33,207 nucleotides of DNA from Candidatus Muproteobacteria bacterium RBG_16_65_34 (GCA_001785115.1 MFSU01000052.1:1-33207); one strand, 5' to 3'. Counted from the first letter of the stretch, positions 17,725 to 26,678 are shown. Notes: generated by a model not told the origin, from the sequence alone. Numbers and translations: made by a program.

Positions 17725-18888
17725 ATGGCAACCGAAGAATTCCTGCCGTTCTCGCGGCCCTCGATCAGCCGCGAGGCGATCGCCGAGGTGGTGGCGTGCC
17801 TCGAATCCGGCTGGATCACCACCGGGCCGCGCGTGAAAAAATTCGAGGACGAGCTCAAGCGCTATTTCGGGGCGCCGCACGCGCTGGCGCTGTCCTCGGC
17901 CACGGCCGGGTTGCATCTGGCGTTGCTCGCGCTCGAATTGAAGCCGGGCGACGAGGTCATCACGACCCCGATGACCTTCGCCGCCACCCTCAACACCATC
18001 GTGCTTGCGGGCGGCAAACCGGTGCTCGTCGACGTGGAGCCGGACACCTATAACATGGATGTCTCCCAGCTCGAAGGCGCGATCACCAAGCACACACGCG
18101 CCATCGTGCCGGTGCACTTCGCGGGCCTGCCCGTGGACCTCGATCCGCTGTATGCGCTGGCGGCCAAGCACGGCCTGCGCGTGATCGAGGACGCGGCGCA
18201 CGCGATCGGCACGGAATACCAAGGCAAGCGCATCGGCGCCTTCGGCGACACGCAGGTGTTCAGCTTCCACCCGAACAAGAACATGACCACCGGCGAGGGC
18301 GGCTGTGTGGTGACGCGCGACGACAAGCTGGCCGAGACGATCGCGCTGCTGCGCTTCCACGGCATGGACCGCGAGGCGTGGAACCGCTTCGGCAAGACCG
18401 GTTCCCAGCATTACGAGATCGTCCTGCCGGGCCTGAAGTACAACATGATGGACCTCCAGGCCGCGCTCGGGCTGCACCAGCTCCCGGCGCTCGAGGGGTT
18501 CATCCAGCGGCGCACGCAGCTCGCGCAGCGCTATCAAAAACTTCTCGCGGGCTGGCCGCAGTGGACGCTGCCCGGCGCGCCCGGGTATCCGCACCGGCAT
18601 GCGTGGCATCTCTATACGCCGCTCATAAATCCGCAGGCCGCGGGCATGGACCGCGACGCCTTCATGACCGGCATGAAGGAGCGCAACATCGGCACCGGGC
18701 TGCATTACCGCGCGGCGCATCTGTATCCGTATTACCGCGAGCATTTCGGCTTCAAGCCGGGCGATTTTTCGAACGCCGAAACCATCTCCGACCGCATCGT
18801 GAGCCTGCCGCTCTTTCCCGCCATGACCGAAGCCGATCAGGATCGTGCGATCGCCGCCATGGCGAGTGTCTTCGGGAGGCGCGCGTGA
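17725..18888 (+). CDS. arnB: UDP-4-amino-4-deoxy-L-arabinose aminotransferase
   Basis: PLP-dependent DegT/DnrJ/EryC1-family aminotransferase that converts UDP-4-keto-pentose to UDP-L-Ara4N using glutamate. It is 387 residues. The PLP lysine is K185 in FSFHPNKNMTTGEGG. The SSATAGLHLALLAL and EDAAHAIGTEYQG (aspartate contacting PLP) motifs are present. ATG 17725 follows the preceding stop by 8 nt. It overlaps arnC by one base. Other sugar aminotransferases share this fold, but the cluster makes ArnB the best call. Confidence 0.93.
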   Translation: MATEEFLPFSRPSISREAIAEVVACLESGWITTGPRVKKFEDELKRYFGAPHALALSSATAGLHLALLALELKPGDEVITTPMTFAATLNTIVLAGGKPVLVDVEPDTYNMDVSQLEGAITKHTRAIVPVHFAGLPVDLDPLYALAAKHGLRVIEDAAHAIGTEYQGKRIGAFGDTQVFSFHPNKNMTTGEGGCVVTRDDKLAETIALLRFHGMDREAWNRFGKTGSQHYEIVLPGLKYNMMDLQAALGLHQLPALEGFIQRRTQLAQRYQKLLAGWPQWTLPGAPGYPHRHAWHLYTPLINPQAAGMDRDAFMTGMKERNIGTGLHYRAAHLYPYYREHFGFKPGDFSNAETISDRIVSLPLFPAMTEADQDRAIAAMASVFGRRA

Positions 18889-19826
18889 TGCAGCCCTATG
18901 TGAGCGTCGTGATCCCGGTGTACAACGAGGAGGAGAACCTCGAGGCGCTGTTCGGGCGTCTGACGAAGGTGCTCGATGTCCTGGGCCGGCCGTACGAGAT
19001 CCTCTTCACCAACGACGGCTCGCGCGACCGCTCGGGCGCGCTGCTGCGCGAGTTCCACCGGCGCCGTCCGCGCGAAGTGCGGGTCATCGACTTCAACGGC
19101 AACTTCGGCCAGCACATGGCGATCATGGCCGCGTTCGAGCGCGTGCGCGGCGAGGTGGTGGTGACGCTCGATGCCGACCTCCAGAACCCCCCGGAGGAGA
19201 TTCCGAAACTGCTCGCGGCGATCGAGGCCGGACACGACGTGGTCGGCGGTTACCGCAAGGACCGCCAGGACAGTTTTTTCCGCCGCTACGCCTCCAAGCT
19301 CATCAACGCGATCCGTGCGCGCATCACCCATATCACGATGCGCGACCAGGGCTGCATGTTGCGCGCCTACCGCCGGCGGATCGTGGACCTGATCGCCTCG
19401 AACAGCGAGACCTCGACCTTCATTCCCGCGCTCGCCTACAGCTACGCCGCGAACCCCACGGAGGTGGAGGTGGAGCACGCCGCGCGCGCCGCCGGACGCT
19501 CGAAGTACAGTCTGTACCAGCTCGTGCGGCTCAACTTCGATCTCATGACCGGATTTTCCGTGGTGCCGTTGCAGCTCTTCACCCTGTTCGGCATTGCGCT
19601 CTCGGCGCTCTCGGGGCTGTTTGTGGTCTACCTCGTCATCCGCCGGCTCGTCATCGGGCCCGAGGCCGAAGGCGTGTTCACCTTGTTCGCGATCCTCTAT
19701 TTCCTGGTGGCGGTGGGCATCCTGGGACTGGGGATCATCGGCGAATACATCGGCCGCATCTACCAGGAGGTGCGGCGGCGCCCGCGCTTCGTGATCCGCG
19801 AGATCCTGGAGCAGACCGATGCTTAA
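18888..19826 (+). CDS. arnC: undecaprenyl-phosphate 4-deoxy-4-formamido-L-arabinose transferase
   Basis: GT2-family membrane glycosyltransferase that transfers L-Ara4-formyl-N from UDP to undecaprenyl phosphate. It is 312 residues. The catalytic domain starts SVVIPVYNEEENL; the metal-binding DAD is at residues 95-97 in VTLDADLQNPPEE, and the RDQGCMLRAYRR block is present. Two C-terminal transmembrane helices lie around 228-250 and 265-290. The start at ATG 18888 overlaps the arnB stop by 1 nt. The track's longer frame from 18378 is antisense-free but lies within arnB and is rejected. Confidence 0.93.
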   Translation: MQPYVSVVIPVYNEEENLEALFGRLTKVLDVLGRPYEILFTNDGSRDRSGALLREFHRRRPREVRVIDFNGNFGQHMAIMAAFERVRGEVVVTLDADLQNPPEEIPKLLAAIEAGHDVVGGYRKDRQDSFFRRYASKLINAIRARITHITMRDQGCMLRAYRRRIVDLIASNSETSTFIPALAYSYAANPTEVEVEHAARAAGRSKYSLYQLVRLNFDLMTGFSVVPLQLFTLFGIALSALSGLFVVYLVIRRLVIGPEAEGVFTLFAILYFLVAVGILGLGIIGEYIGRIYQEVRRRPRFVIREILEQTDA

Positions 19827-20760
19827 GCCCGGGATCGTCGTCTTCGGTTACCACGACGTCGGCTACGAGTGTCTGGACGCGCTGATTGCCCGCGGCAGCC
19901 GCGTGCTCGCGGTGTTCACGCACCGGGACAACCCGGCGGAGAACATCTGGTTCCAGTCGGTGGCGGAGCTGGCGCGGCGGCACGCGATTCCGGTCCACAC
20001 GCCGGAGACCGTGAACACGCCGGAGTGGATCGCGCGTCTGCGCGCGCTCAAGCCGGATATTATCTTCTCGTTCTATTACCGCAACCTGATCGGCCAGGAA
20101 ATTCTGGATATCCCGCGCCTCGGCGCCTTCAACCTGCATGGCTCGCTGCTGCCGAAGTACCGCGGGCGCGTGCCGATCAACTGGGCGGTGCTGCACGGCG
20201 AGACCGAGACCGGCGCGACGCTGCACTATATGGTCAAGCGCCCGGATGCCGGTGACATTGTGGACCAGGAGGCCGTTCCCATCGGCCCGCGGGACACGGC
20301 GCAGGAGGTCTTTATCAAGGTGACCGCGGCGGCGCGCAAGGTCCTGGAACGGAGCCTCGACGCCATCAAGCAGGGCCGCGCCCCGCGCCGTCCGCAGGAC
20401 GAGTCGCGGGCGACCTGCTTCGGCGGACGCAAGCCCGAGGACGGGCGCATCGACTGGCGCCGCGACGCGCGCGCGATCTTCGATCTCATCCGGGCGGTGA
20501 CGCATCCCTATCCCGGTGCGTTCACCGACGTCGGCGGGCGGCGGTTATTCATCTGGTGGGCCGAGCCGCACACGGACTGCGCGGGTGCGCCCGGACAGAT
20601 CGTCGCGGTCGCGCCGCTGCGCGTGGCGGCCGGCCAAGGCTGTCTTGAGGTCGCAAAATGGCAATGGCGCGACGGGCCGGAGCAAGGCGCCGGCGACGCC
20701 CACGGCCTCACGCTTGACCAGCTTCTGGGCGAGACAGCCCCGCAGGCGGCATCGGTTTAA
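19819..20760 (+). CDS. arnA: UDP-L-Ara4N formyltransferase (ArnA N-terminal domain as separate gene)
   Basis: Transfers a formyl group from 10-formyl-tetrahydrofolate to UDP-L-Ara4N. It is 313 residues, matching the N-terminal ~300 residues of E. coli ArnA. The catalytic asparagine and histidine lie at about N105 and H107 in [18 protein letters not shown], and the catalytic aspartate is in [13 protein letters not shown]-terminal OB-like subdomain follows at ~205-300. It overlaps arnC by 8 nt. In enterobacteria this domain is fused to the decarboxylase; here the two are separate genes. Confidence 0.92.
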   Translation: MLKPGIVVFGYHDVGYECLDALIARGSRVLAVFTHRDNPAENIWFQSVAELARRHAIPVHTPETVNTPEWIARLRALKPDIIFSFYYRNLIGQEILDIPRLGAFNLHGSLLPKYRGRVPINWAVLHGETETGATLHYMVKRPDAGDIVDQEAVPIGPRDTAQEVFIKVTAAARKVLERSLDAIKQGRAPRRPQDESRATCFGGRKPEDGRIDWRRDARAIFDLIRAVTHPYPGAFTDVGGRRLFIWWAEPHTDCAGAPGQIVAVAPLRVAAGQGCLEVAKWQWRDGPEQGAGDAHGLTLDQLLGETAPQAASV

Positions 20761-20786
20761 CTTACGCATCCAAAAATGGAGTCAGC

Positions 20787-21827
20787 ATGAGCCTCAAAGT
20801 CCTGATCCTCGGCGTGAACGGGTTTATCGGCAACAGCCTCACCGAGCGCATCCTGCGCGACACCGACTGGGAGGTGTACGGCATGGACATGGGCCGGGAC
20901 AAGCTCGGGGAGTCGCTCGGCCACGAGCGCTTCCACTATGTCGAAGGTGACATCACGATCAACAAGGAGTGGATCGAATACCACATCAAGAAATGCGACG
21001 TGGTGCTGCCGCTCGTGGCCATCGCCACGCCCGCGACCTATGTGCAGGACCCGCTGCGCGTCTTCGAGCTCGACTTCGAGGCGAACCTCGAGATCGTGCG
21101 CCAGTGCGCGCGCTACAAGAAACGCGTGCTGTTTCCCTCCACCTCCGAGGTCTACGGGATGAGCGCGGACACCGAGTTCGACGAGGAGAGCACCAGCCTC
21201 GTCCTCGGGCCGATCCACAAGCAACGCTGGATCTACTCGTGCTCGAAGCAGTTGCTCGACCGCGTGATCTACGCCTACGGTCAGCGCGACGGCCTCAAGT
21301 TCACGCTGTTCCGGCCGTTCAACTGGATCGGTCCCAAGCTCGACAACATCCTCGAGCCCAAGGAGGGCAGCTCGCGCGTGCTCACGCAGTTCATCGGCAA
21401 CATCCTGCGCGGCACGGACATCCGGCTCGTGGACGGCGGCGCGCAGCGCCGCAGCTTCACCTACATCGACGACGGGGTGGACGCGCTCAAGCGCATCATC
21501 GAGAACAAGGACGGTTGCGCCGACGGGCGCATCTTCAACATCGGCAACCCGAAGAACGACATGTCGGTGCGCGAGCTCGCCGAGACCCTGGTCGCGCTCG
21601 TGAAGACCTATCCCAAGTACGCCGCGCTCGCCGACAAGACCCGTCTCGTCACGGTGAGCTCGGGCGACTACTACGGCAAGGGCTACCAGGACATCTTGAC
21701 GCGCGTACCCTCGATCCGCAACGCGCAGCAGTATCTGGGCTGGAACCCGACGACCGATTTCACGACGGCGCTGCGCAAGACGCTCGACTACCACCTGGGG
21801 CGGCCGTCGCAGGAACTGGAAGGTTAA
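20787..21827 (+). CDS. arnA: UDP-glucuronic acid oxidative decarboxylase (ArnA C-terminal domain as separate gene)
   Basis: NAD-dependent SDR that oxidises and decarboxylates UDP-glucuronate to UDP-4-keto-pentose, the ArnB substrate. It is 346 residues. The Rossmann GxxGxxG is in [12 protein letters not shown], the SDR pair is YSCSK (YxxxK), and the ArnA-specific serine-glutamate pair is in [22 protein letters not shown] carries the arginine needed for decarboxylation. It is 26 nt after the formyltransferase gene. Followed by an inverted repeat and arnD. Ugd, which supplies UDP-glucuronate, is not in the window. Confidence 0.93.
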   Translation: MSLKVLILGVNGFIGNSLTERILRDTDWEVYGMDMGRDKLGESLGHERFHYVEGDITINKEWIEYHIKKCDVVLPLVAIATPATYVQDPLRVFELDFEANLEIVRQCARYKKRVLFPSTSEVYGMSADTEFDEESTSLVLGPIHKQRWIYSCSKQLLDRVIYAYGQRDGLKFTLFRPFNWIGPKLDNILEPKEGSSRVLTQFIGNILRGTDIRLVDGGAQRRSFTYIDDGVDALKRIIENKDGCADGRIFNIGNPKNDMSVRELAETLVALVKTYPKYAALADKTRLVTVSSGDYYGKGYQDILTRVPSIRNAQQYLGWNPTTDFTTALRKTLDYHLGRPSQELEG

Positions 21828-21852
21828 GAAACCCCAACAACAAAAAAATTCA

Positions 21853-21945
21853 GACAGGATTAACAGGATTTACAGGATTCAAAAACAAGCAAAAACCGGA
21901 TTTTCTTTTTCAAGATTTAATCCTGTAAATCCTGTTAATCCTGTC
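21853..21945 (+). repeat. inverted repeat of ACAGGATTA units (copy 2, perfect 27-bp arms)
   Basis: Left arm 21853-21879 and right arm 21919-21945 are exact reverse complements over 27 bases, with a 39-nt loop. It sits between the decarboxylase and arnD genes, inside the presumed operon, so it could attenuate or stabilise the message. Confidence 0.9.
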
Positions 21946-21968
21946 TATTTCTTTTCTTTGATTCGGAC

Positions 21969-22871
21969 GTGACCGCTGAACTGGCGATTAAGGTCGATGT
22001 GGACACCGAGCGCGGCACGCGCCTCGGCGTGCCGGCGTTGCTCGAGCTCTTCGGCGAGCTCGGCGTCCCGGCGACGTTTCTGTTCTCGCTCGGGCCGGAC
22101 AACACCGGCCGCGCGATCCGGCGCATCTTCCGGCCGGGATTTTTCCGCAAGGTCGCGCGCACGAGCGTGGTCAGCACCTACGGCCTGCGCACGCTGTTGA
22201 ACGGCGTGCTGCTCCCCGGGCCGCACATCGGCCGGCGCCACGAGGCGCTGATGCGCGATGCGCGCAGCCGCGGCCACGAGGTCGGCATCCATTGCTACGA
22301 CCACATCCGCTGGCAGGACGGGCTCGCGCGCATGACGCGCGAAGAGGTGTTCGCCGAATTCGCCAAGGCGCGCGCGGAGTTCGAGCGCATCTTCGGCGCG
22401 CCGGCGCGCACCGCCGGCGCCGCCGGCTGGCAGGCGAACGGCTTGAGCCTCGCGGCCTATGACGCCGCGGAGTTGCTGTACGCAAGCGACACCCGCGGCG
22501 CCTACGCCTTTTTCCCGCGCGCTGACGGCACGGTGTACCGGACCTTGCAGATTCCGACGACGCTGCCGACCCTGGATGAGCTGCTCGGGCGGCCGGAATT
22601 CCCGGACGCGCGCCTGGTGGATCATTATGTCGCGCTGCTTCGCAGCGACCGCCCGAATATCCTGACGATCCACGCCGAGATCGAGGGCATGAGCCGGATC
22701 GGGTTCTTCCGGGAACTACTCGATCGGCTGCGGGCGCTCGGCGTGCAGTTCGCGCGGTTGGACGCGCTGGCGCAGGATTATTTGCGCAACCGGGCCGGCA
22801 TCCCGGTCTGCGAGCTGATCGCCGGCGAGGTCGACGGGCGCTCGGGCACGCTCGCCGTCCAGCGCGCCTAG
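21969..22871 (+). CDS. arnD: 4-deoxy-4-formamido-L-arabinose-phosphoundecaprenol deformylase
   Basis: NodB-homology polysaccharide deacetylase that removes the formyl group from the undecaprenyl-linked sugar. It is 300 residues. The metal-site aspartate pair is in KVDVDTERGTRLGVP; the histidine motif HxxxH-type segment is in HEVGIHCYDHIRWQD; and later AAGWQANGLS and LTIHAEIEG blocks match ArnD. The start is GTG 21969; no in-frame ATG is available nearby and the ribosome site is weak, as the repeat lies just upstream. Confidence 0.93.
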   Translation: MTAELAIKVDVDTERGTRLGVPALLELFGELGVPATFLFSLGPDNTGRAIRRIFRPGFFRKVARTSVVSTYGLRTLLNGVLLPGPHIGRRHEALMRDARSRGHEVGIHCYDHIRWQDGLARMTREEVFAEFAKARAEFERIFGAPARTAGAAGWQANGLSLAAYDAAELLYASDTRGAYAFFPRADGTVYRTLQIPTTLPTLDELLGRPEFPDARLVDHYVALLRSDRPNILTIHAEIEGMSRIGFFRELLDRLRALGVQFARLDALAQDYLRNRAGIPVCELIAGEVDGRSGTLAVQRA

Positions 22872-22893
22872 CCCAAAACGTCGCACGCGACCC

Positions 22894-23631
22894 ATGACGC
22901 AACCCGCACCCCCGGCCGACCGCGCGCCGCCGTCCGTGACGCGGTTTTACCTGATCCATGCCGGCCTGCCGGCGCTGCTGACGCTCGCGCTGCTGGTCGT
23001 GTTCCAGGTTACCGATCTCGACCGGGCGCTCAGCGATCTGTTTTACGATCCCGCCGCGCGGCAGTTTCCACTGCGTTACGCCTGGTTTCTCGAGGTGGTG
23101 CTGCACCAGTGGGCGAAGTATCTGCTCGTGGTCATCGGCTGCGGCACGCTCGCGGGTTTTGTCGCCTCGTTCGGGGTTCCGGCGCTGCGCGCGCAGCGCC
23201 GCACGCTGCTGTTCGTCTTTCTCGCCATGGTCCTGGGCCCGCTTGCCGCCGGGGCGGTGAAGGAGTTTTCCAGCCAGCACTGTCCCCATAATCTGGAAAT
23301 CTACGGCGGGTATGCGCCGCAGACGCGGCTGCTCGAGCCGGCGCTGCCGGGCATCAAGGCCGGGCAGTGCTCCCCGAGCGGCCACGCCTCGGGCGGCTTC
23401 GGGCTCATGGCGTTTTACTTCGTCTGGTACCGCCGCCGGCGCCGCGCGTATGCCGCGCTCGCGGCGGGCGTTACCTATGGCTCTATTCTCGGTTTCGGCC
23501 GCATCCTCCAGGGCGCGCATTTCCTGTCGCACATTTTCTGGTCCGCGGTCGTTGTCTGGTTTGTCATCCTGTTGCTCCATCGGCTGATCCTGCTGCCGCG
23601 CGCTGGTCGAAACATCCGCGCTGCCGCATAA
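22894..23631 (+). CDS. PAP2-family phosphatase, lipid A or undecaprenyl type
   Basis: Integral membrane acid phosphatase of 245 residues with about six helices. The PAP2 motifs are in order: KEFSSQHCP around 126-135, the CSPSGHASGGFG histidine motif around 162-173, and GFGRILQGAHFLSHIFWS around 200-217 with the nucleophilic histidine. The family includes LpxE/LpxF/LpxT and undecaprenyl pyrophosphate phosphatases. Its place directly after arnD suggests lipid A dephosphorylation or undecaprenyl carrier recycling; which one cannot be told from sequence. It sits 22 nt after arnD and 9 nt before lgt. Confidence 0.87.
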   Translation: MTQPAPPADRAPPSVTRFYLIHAGLPALLTLALLVVFQVTDLDRALSDLFYDPAARQFPLRYAWFLEVVLHQWAKYLLVVIGCGTLAGFVASFGVPALRAQRRTLLFVFLAMVLGPLAAGAVKEFSSQHCPHNLEIYGGYAPQTRLLEPALPGIKAGQCSPSGHASGGFGLMAFYFVWYRRRRRAYAALAAGVTYGSILGFGRILQGAHFLSHIFWSAVVVWFVILLLHRLILLPRAGRNIRAAA

Positions 23632-23640
23632 TGGCGCGCC

Positions 23641-24414
23641 ATGATTGCTCCCGACATCGATCCCGTCGCCCTCCAGCTTGGGCCCCTCAAGATCCACTGG
23701 TACGGGGTCATGTACCTCGTCGGTTTTCTCGGTGGCTGGTGGCTCGGCGTGTACCGCGCGAAGCGCCCGGGCTCCGGCTGGCAGCCGAACGAGATCTCCG
23801 ATCTGCTGTTTTATCTCGCGCTCGGCGTCATTCTCGGCGGACGCCTGGGCTACACGCTGTTTTACAACCTGCCTTATTACCTGAAGCATCCGCTCGAGGT
23901 GTTTTTCCTCTGGACCGGCGGCATGTCGTTTCACGGCGGGCTGCTCGGCGTGATCCTCGCGATGTGGCTGTACGCGCGCAAGACGCAGCGCGGGTTTTTC
24001 GCCGTCGCCGATTTCGTCGCGCCGCTGGTTCCCCTCGGCCTCGGCGCCGGACGCATCGGTAATTTCATCAATCAGGAGCTGTGGGGGAAGGCAACGGATC
24101 TTCCCTGGGGCATGGTGTTTCGCACCGGCGGGCCGCTCCCGCGCCATCCCTCGCAGCTCTACGAGTTCGCGCTCGAAGGCGTGGCGCTGTTTGCGATCCT
24201 GTGGCTGTACTCCGCGCGCCCGCGCCCGACCGCCGCAGTCTCGGGGCTGTTTCTCGCCTGCTACGGCGTGTTCCGCTTTGCGGTCGAGCTCGTGCGCGAG
24301 CCCGATGTGCAGTTAGGTTATCTCGCCTTCGGCTGGGTCACGATGGGGCAGGTGTTGAGCCTGCCGATGATTCTGCTGGGCGCGGGATTGATCTGGTGGG
24401 GGCGGCACAGGTGA
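23641..24414 (+). CDS. lgt: prolipoprotein diacylglyceryl transferase
   Basis: Inner-membrane enzyme that transfers diacylglyceryl from phosphatidylglycerol to the lipobox cysteine of prolipoproteins. It is 257 residues, the family length, with seven helices. Signature blocks are [15 protein letters not shown] (essential histidine), [21 protein letters not shown] (the Lgt signature with catalytic arginine), and [13 protein letters not shown]. Last gene of the plus-strand run before the convergent csrA group. Confidence 0.96.
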   Translation: MIAPDIDPVALQLGPLKIHWYGVMYLVGFLGGWWLGVYRAKRPGSGWQPNEISDLLFYLALGVILGGRLGYTLFYNLPYYLKHPLEVFFLWTGGMSFHGGLLGVILAMWLYARKTQRGFFAVADFVAPLVPLGLGAGRIGNFINQELWGKATDLPWGMVFRTGGPLPRHPSQLYEFALEGVALFAILWLYSARPRPTAAVSGLFLACYGVFRFAVELVREPDVQLGYLAFGWVTMGQVLSLPMILLGAGLIWWGRHR

Positions 24415-24478
24415 CGGGCCGTGCGCTCTGGAATAGACGCCAAGAGTGCAGAGACGCGGAAAAAGAAAAAGAAGAATG

Positions 24479-24595
24479 GACAGGATTAACAGGATTTCTC
24501 AGGATTAACAGGATTAGGTCAAAGGCAAAACCAAAAAGACTTTCCTTGATTTGGTTTTAATCCTGTTAATCCTGAGAAATCCTGTTAATCCTGTC
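24479..24595 (+). repeat. inverted repeat of ACAGGATTA units (copy 3, perfect 38-bp arms)
   Basis: Left arm 24479-24516 and right arm 24558-24595 are identical as reverse complements over 38 bases; the loop can pair further (AACCAAA/TTTGGTT). It lies between the convergent ends of lgt and csrA, where it could serve as a bidirectional transcript end. Directly before it is a GCAGAGACGCGG motif related to the tails of the 5691/6362 repeats. Confidence 0.92.
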
Positions 24596-24627
24596 TATTG
24601 CTTTTCCGTTCTCCGCGATCAGTGTCC

Positions 24628-24834
24628 TCAGCGCTTTTCGTCGAGCTCGTCGCGCCGCACGAACAGCCGCCGGTCGGCGCCCACCGCGAGTTTCACACGG
24701 CTGGTCGCGATGTCGACCACGCGGATTTCGATCGGCCCGTTCGCGAACAGCTCGCCCGCCGGCATGGACGGATCGGCGCTCGGATCGAGATCGATCAGGA
24801 TTCCTTCATCGAGTTTTCTGGTCAGGACTAGCAT
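24628..24834 (-). CDS. csrA: CsrA-like carbon storage regulator with internal insertion
   Basis: RNA-binding post-transcriptional regulator, normally a ~61-residue beta-strand-swapped dimer that binds GGA motifs in 5' leaders. It is 68 residues. Strand 1 is the canonical MLVLTRK, and the C-terminal LFVRRDEL keeps the RNA-contact arginine (equivalent to R44). Between strands 2 and 3 there are ~16 additional residues (around LDPSADPSMPAGELFANG), and the C-terminal helix is short. ATG 24834 has AGGG at good spacing. Probably a divergent or accessory CsrA paralogue rather than the global one. Confidence 0.75.
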   Translation of the reverse strand: MLVLTRKLDEGILIDLDPSADPSMPAGELFANGPIEIRVVDIATSRVKLAVGADRRLFVRRDELDEKR

Positions 24835-24837
24835 GTA

Positions 24838-24963
24838 TCACCCTGACCCGTAGGCATGCAAGAACTCTGCCATCCCGCATGCCGCGGTCAGACCCATCTC
24901 GGCCGACTGCGTGATCCACACCGTCGTCACATTCACGAACTCGCGGATGCCGCGGGCGGAAAG
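24838..24963 (-). pseudogene. aldehyde dehydrogenase 3'-end remnant
   Basis: Minus-strand frame reads LSARGIREFVNVTTVWI and then 24 unrelated residues to a TGA at 24838-24840. The first 17 residues match the very C-terminus of the adjacent aldehyde dehydrogenase (LSVHGIREFVNIKTVWI), with about nine differences over ~54 nt. No other part of the enzyme is present. It lies between ykgJ-like and csrA-like genes, three bases before the csrA start. Confidence 0.75.
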
Positions 24964-24968
24964 CCCCC

Positions 24969-25319
24969 TCAGTCAATGCCCTCGCAGCGTTGCGCCTCGT
25001 GCCGCCAGGCGGCTTGATTCATAAGTTGCGGCCAAAAGGGATAGTTGCGGCACTGTGCCGGACGCACGGGATAAATGCGGCAGCGCTTGTCCGGCCCGAG
25101 GAAGACGCAACGCCCGCCGGCCATGCTGAGACCCTCGGTGCCGTCGTCGTAACGCACGATGTAGCGGCGCCGGAACCAGCGCCAGGAGATGCCGAGATAG
25201 TCCTGGATGCGCCGCTGCTCGGCCCGCGACGCCTCGACGTAGTAGTACGCGGGATCGCCGGTGCAGCACTTGCCGCAGCCGGTGCATTCGAACCGCAGCG
25301 CCCGTTGCTCGTCCAGCAT
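24969..25319 (-). CDS. YkgJ-family cysteine cluster protein
   Basis: 116 residues of the zinc- or iron-chelating YkgJ (CxxCxxCC) family; function unknown. Cysteines: FECTGCGKCCTGDP (C12, C15, C18, C19), GGRCVF, and KRCRIYPVRPAQCRNYPFWP, the classic C-terminal block. The gene begins immediately after the aldehyde dehydrogenase stop with no gap, so the two are surely co-transcribed. Metal or Fe-S binding is expected from the cysteine pattern but not shown. Confidence 0.9.
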   Translation of the reverse strand: MLDEQRALRFECTGCGKCCTGDPAYYYVEASRAEQRRIQDYLGISWRWFRRRYIVRYDDGTEGLSMAGGRCVFLGPDKRCRIYPVRPAQCRNYPFWPQLMNQAAWRHEAQRCEGID

Positions 25320-26678
25320 TTACCTGATCCACACCGTCTTGATGTTCACGAACTCGCGGATGCCGTGAACGGAAAGCTCGCGCCCATAACCGGAGGCCTT
25401 CACGCCGCCGAAGGGCAGCCTGGGGTCGCTCTTCACCATGCCGTTCACGAAGCTCGCGCCCGACTGGATACGCCGCGCGAATCGCTCGCCGCGCGCGGCG
25501 TCCGCGGTCCAGACGCTCGCGCCCAGGCCGTAACGGTTGTCGTTGGCGATGCGCAGGGCGTCGTCCTCGTCGCCGGCCCGGATGACGATCGCCACCGGCC
25601 CGAAGAGCTCTTCTTCATAGGCGCGCATGCCGGGCCGGACCTGATCGATCATGGAGGGCTGGTAAAAATAACCCGGCCCGGCGATCGGCGCGCAGCCGAA
25701 GACGGCGCGGGCGCCCGCCTGGATCGAGTCGGCGACTTGGCGGTGCAACTGCGCGCGCAAATCCGCGCGCGCCAGGGGCGCAAGCGTTGTGTCCGCCTTC
25801 AGGGGATCGCCGGCTTTCAACGCCTCGGCCTTCTGCCGGAACAGTGCGATGAACCGTTCCGCGATCTCGGGAACCAGAATGAAGCGCTTGGCGGCGATGC
25901 AGCTCTGGCCGCAGTTCTGGAAGCGCGCGGTCACACCGACACTTGCGGCCTGCTCGAGGTCGGCGTCGGCGAGCACGACGAAGGCATCCGAGCCGCCGAG
26001 CTCGAGCACGGTTTTCTTGAGCGCGGCGCCCGCGGCCGCGGCGATCTTCCGGCCCGCGGCCTCGCTGCCCGTGAGCGTCACCGCGTGGATGCGCGGGTCG
26101 GCGATGAGCTGCTCCGCCTGCGTCGCCGGGATCATGAGCGTGCGGAACACGCCCGCGGGAAAGCCCGCGGCGCGGAAGATCTCTTCGATCGCCAACGCGC
26201 ATTGCGGCACGTTCGAGGAATGCTTGAGCACCATCGTGTTGCCGGCCATGAGCGCCGGCGCGGCCGCGCGGAACACCTGCCAGAAGGGAAAATTCCACGG
26301 CATGACGGCGAGGATCGTCCCGAGCGGGAGATAGGCGATGTAGCTCGATCCCGCGTCGGTCTCGATCTTTTCATCCCTGAGAAACTCCGCGGCCTGCCCG
26401 GCGTAGTACTCGCAGCCCCAAGCGCATTTCTCCACCTCGGCACGCGCCTCCTTGAGGAGCTTGCCCATCTCGAGCGCGACGAGCGCGCCGTAGCGCGCGG
26501 CGTAGCGCCGCAGTTCCGCGGCGGCGTTGCGCATCAGCCGCGCGCGCTCCTCGAACGGGGTCGCCCGCCAAGCCGGCGCCGCGACGGCACTCTCCGCGAG
26601 CGCCGTCTCAAGCTGCGCGTCGCGCCACGGTTCGTAGCTTTTCAACAACTCGCCGGTCGCGGGATTGATGGATTCCAT
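25320..26678 (-). CDS. NAD(P)-dependent aldehyde dehydrogenase, succinate-semialdehyde type
   Basis: Oxidises an aldehyde, most likely succinate semialdehyde, to the acid. It is 452 residues. Conserved parts: MPWNFPFWQVFRAAAPALMAGN (cofactor site), GSEAAGRKIA, catalytic glutamate in ELGGSDAFVV, nucleophilic cysteine in FQNCGQSCIAAKRF, and EELFGPVAIV. The track begins at a TTG at 26714; ATG 26678 (MESINPATGELL) matches family starts and is preferred. Divergent from slt across 137 nt. Substrate assignment is by family resemblance only. Confidence 0.9.
   Translation of the reverse strand: MESINPATGELLKSYEPWRDAQLETALAESAVAAPAWRATPFEERARLMRNAAAELRRYAARYGALVALEMGKLLKEARAEVEKCAWGCEYYAGQAAEFLRDEKIETDAGSSYIAYLPLGTILAVMPWNFPFWQVFRAAAPALMAGNTMVLKHSSNVPQCALAIEEIFRAAGFPAGVFRTLMIPATQAEQLIADPRIHAVTLTGSEAAGRKIAAAAGAALKKTVLELGGSDAFVVLADADLEQAASVGVTARFQNCGQSCIAAKRFILVPEIAERFIALFRQKAEALKAGDPLKADTTLAPLARADLRAQLHRQVADSIQAGARAVFGCAPIAGPGYFYQPSMIDQVRPGMRAYEEELFGPVAIVIRAGDEDDALRIANDNRYGLGASVWTADAARGERFARRIQSGASFVNGMVKSDPRLPFGGVKASGYGRELSVHGIREFVNIKTVWIR

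Noticed and set aside
22171-24147. 658-aa minus-strand ORF across arnD, PAP2 and lgt
   Set aside because: Shadow of three well-supported plus-strand genes; low-complexity basic protein with no motif.
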